Shown one piece after another: positions 61,001-64,000 of a stretch of DNA of 64,000 bases. The first letter of the stretch is position 1. Every line of letters starts with the position of its first letter. The notes beneath the pieces are model-generated. The model was not told the DNA's origin. It saw nothing but the letters and a program-made list of their open reading frames with translations, and did no database searches. This stretch comes from Tubulanus polymorphus (Eukaryota; Nemertea; Palaeonemertea; Tubulaniformes; Tubulanidae). The DNA is taken from assembly GCF_964204645.1 (NCBI RefSeq), contig NC_134027.1:2716485-2780484 (forward strand), read 5' to 3'. The position numbers and the translations under genes are program-made.

Positions 61001-64000
61001 CGCATCTTCGAGCTACTAACCTAATTGTGGTCTGATGCCAACAATGGGATAACACATGAGTGAATCATTACACACCCAGGAAGAATGTTTACTTTAAAAA
61101 CCTGTCGCATGGTTTCACCTTTCAAGTGTAGTTTCAGTTCGAATGTTTTTCTGAACATTATCGAAACATGATATGATGATTTGAAACTTTCACTCATTGC
61201 AAATAAAACAAATCCATTCGCCGTATTGAAAGACATCGTCTTCTTTTGTTTTAGGAAACGTGACGGATGGATCTTATCGTTTTTCTTTCTGTGGACCTTT
61301 GCCCCTTTGCTGAACTCGCCACGGTCTTTTCTGTATTAATGAAACTCGTGAAAGATATACCAAGGGAAAGTAGTAATAATTACATTTAGTGGGATCCGTT
61401 GGGAACTACAAGTTGTTTCGGGTAATTATTGGCCACAAGCGACCTTGATCAGTCAGTCGAGGAACACTAGCACGTCGCATTAGGGACTGCGAATGCAATA
61501 AATGTTGGTTACGTGCAGGAAAAAAATTCGATTGAAGCTACATTACCAATCGGATTGTTTCGTGTGCAAAATATGAAGAATGAATTCCCAAAACCTCGTT
61601 CGTTCCCTTCAAAAATCCGCATCCATAATTCAATAGACGTGATATATTCTATCGTAGTATGATAAACTAAACCGGTCACGTCAGGTCACAGCGGACGAGA
61701 CGCACTTGAATTAGAAACTTCGCGTTTAAATCAGAGATTGATACCTTCTATCCTTAGATAATTTGAAATAATACGCAGTATGATTATGAAGTTTCAATAA
61801 TGTATATAGGCTATATCTATAAATATTTTATACGTTTTTTTTATCCGTTCCGCTCTGAGAAGTCGCTGTATTCTTATGATAGTTGTTATTCTGTATATTG
61901 TCATATTTTGCACTCATATTGTCTTAAATGTAGACCTTGAGTTTGTCAAATATACTGTAATCTGTAAACTGTTTATAGGAGCCGTGTAAAAACCTTGTAA
62001 CGTAACGAAAAATGATAGTACTTTGAAGGTTAACGTGATTTTAAAAAAAGTTCCAGATTTTGCTACTAGTGTATAGTATCTTAACTTGATTTACCTGAAT
62101 TAGTCAACGTCTCCGATGAAGATAATAAATCTAGTTAACCTTCAACGAATTATTTGTTATCTTATATATTATATATTACGCTTACTGTATTTTACGGGGC
62201 AACATACATTTCTATGGACAACTGAACAATAAATATGTCGATATGTTATCGTAAATATGTAATTTCGAATTTCGAAATATATGAAGATCATTGAATAGTT
62301 GATACATAGGATATTCATTCATAATTCAGCCGATAGTTCAATTTTGGTTTCGCCTTCATAATTGGAATTGATAACAGTTTAGATATTGAAATTAAAAGTA
62401 TTGTGACATGACATCGAATTGCAATTAAACTAATTTTGTGCACGCACCTAATTTACCTGCTAGCCCGCGCACGCGTATCACTTTTTAACTGGTTGTTAAC
62501 GTGGCACGGGTTGAACGGATATGCTTGATGTTTGTACCTGGGAGATACATAATGATACTGATGTGATGTGACGTATAGCGCGCGATATATCGTGTGTCGC
62601 AGATGTCATTACTGACTGAAGATACGACGCACAACTTCAGTTCTTATCATTCATTAGCACCAAGGATAAGCAACTCTTTGCGGATTCTACATTTAGGGAA
62701 CTCTTTTCAATAAGTGAGTAATTCAAACAACAACTTGTCGGACCTGGGCATTTTACCTTTTTACGTTGCATCTTTAATTAGTTTTAATTTGAGCTCGTTG
62801 CTTAAAATGAATTGAAATTTAGTGTTATGATTTTGCTCTTCTGGAAAATCGAATATTCTTCTCAGTAATGTGATTTCTGCCGTCACAGAGAAAAAAGAAT
62901 CCAAATAATCGAAAAAGAGTAAATTCATCTTCTCGAAGAGTACAATATTGAAAAAGGCAGCACTTTCGGAAATCGTGCTTTTAACAAAATAGAATTTCCT
63001 CGTTGTTTGAAATGAAAAATACTGATCCGCGATCAGTATTATACAATTGAATTATATGCAGTAACACAAAGATTTTACTAATAAAATTGACGTTTTAGTT
63101 TTAATGCACCCGTATGCAGTATTGCCTCGCCGGTAAGTCGGTATGCAAACAAAGTACGTATGAATACGGGAGTATGGGTAATTGAGTGAACAGGTGTCGA
63201 AATCATTGAAGTCAACAGTGCAACGGATTGGTTGATTAATACTTCAAAAATTATTAACATAAAAAATATGGAATGGAAAAATTCGAATTTAATTTTTACC
63301 GTACATCGAAAAATAGAGACGCGTGATAGATATTCAATACATATATTATTATATGCATTACATATTATTCGCATGTTACTCATTTATCGATGTTATAATG
63401 TTTCCAATGAGAGTCCTTCAGTTATCCCGGTCCGTTGCTCATGTAAGTAGATATCAGGGTTATGTGTTATAACGTATAAATGAATTATAAATATTTATAG
63501 TCAAGGTGGCTCCCTAAAAATTGGAGACAAACTTCAAACATCAGGTTGATTTTCAAATTTGAATTCAAACACCACGTTGATTTTCAAAATTGGAATACCA
63601 ATCGTGGCAAAGTTCAAAACAATATGCGACGCATCTGTACAGTCATTTATCATCATGAATTATCACAGCCATCTCTTACACTTTCTCGTCTCATTGACTT
63701 TTCTCTCTTCCTTTTATTTGTGTCTCCACTCTCCTGATAACAATGTCGAGAATCATCCCATCTCTCCGTCAATTTGATGTTCGTTACTGGCCTTTGAAAT
63801 ATCGCGACAGTTTCGCGTAAGGATCTCTTCATTTCCGCTGGTTCGCTTTGGATTCTGACGATTAAAGAACGACGTTCATCCCATCAAACTAGCGCAGGAC
63901 AGAAAAATTCACTGAAAGGCGACGATCGTTATATTTTTCCTCTCGTCTTGAACATCGATGACAGCGGAGCATTTGAGTCATCCAAAGTACGTTTCAAATA
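55001..64000. other. No recognised gene
   Basis: Nine kilobases of AT-rich DNA in which I see no recognisable exon, RNA gene or complete mobile element. The longest minus frame (55509-55871, 120 codons) shows no family motif. A B-box-like GGGTTCGAATCCTCC near 55,196-55,210 may be a SINE remnant without a clear A box. This could be intergenic DNA or intron of a gene outside the window. Confidence 0.4.

Noticed and set aside
1-64000. CRISPR arrays, bacterial operons, phage or viral genes
   Set aside because: No spaced short repeats, ribosome-binding sites or viral polymerase/capsid motifs were seen. The window is clearly animal nuclear DNA.

Overview
The window is animal nuclear DNA: intron-rich genes with GT-AG splice sites, metazoan receptor and transporter families, tRNA-derived SINEs and foldback/MITE-like elements. 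Small to mid-sized introns and the gene set (astacin with ShKT domain, beta2-type soluble guanylate cyclase, tandem kainate receptors, SEA/EGF membrane protein) suggest a marine bilaterian invertebrate, perhaps a spiralian; the sequence alone does not fix the taxon. I reconstructed the exons by hand from splice motifs, phase agreement and family resemblance.

Layout. 1-10,600: no recognisable exon, with SINE and nested MITE debris; it may be intron of the next gene. 10,605-11,266 (+): last three exons of IMMP2L (mitochondrial inner-membrane protease subunit 2). 12,851-16,333 (+): type I membrane protein with EGF repeats, a Ser/Thr-rich stretch, a SEA domain, one membrane segment and a long tail; its 5' end is not seen. 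16,705-20,566 (+): complete 15-exon SLC5/SGLT-type sodium cotransporter (647 aa). 20,816-22,859 (-): complete 9-exon secreted astacin protease with ShKT tail (282 aa). 23,955-29,788 (-): 12-exon soluble guanylate cyclase of beta2 type (about 717 aa) ending in a prenylation box. 30,672-31,511 (+): two-exon gene of unknown function. 32,333-38,041 (-) and 39,143-45,701 (-): two complete tandem kainate-type ionotropic glutamate receptors (849 and about 893 aa). 45,702-64,000: 18 kb in which I find no convincing gene.

The genes do not form an operon or an obvious pathway. The two receptor paralogues share intron positions and phases but show patches of near-identical DNA, including intron sequence, beside diverged exons, which points to gene conversion. 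Each carries a different long-inverted-repeat element in an intron. The one in the first paralogue is built from 144-bp repeats packed with E2F-like palindromes and is the most unusual structure in the window. Other points of note: replaced sugar-contact positions in the SLC5 protein, a GC-AG intron, a start codon isolated in its own exon, and a CaaX box on the cyclase.
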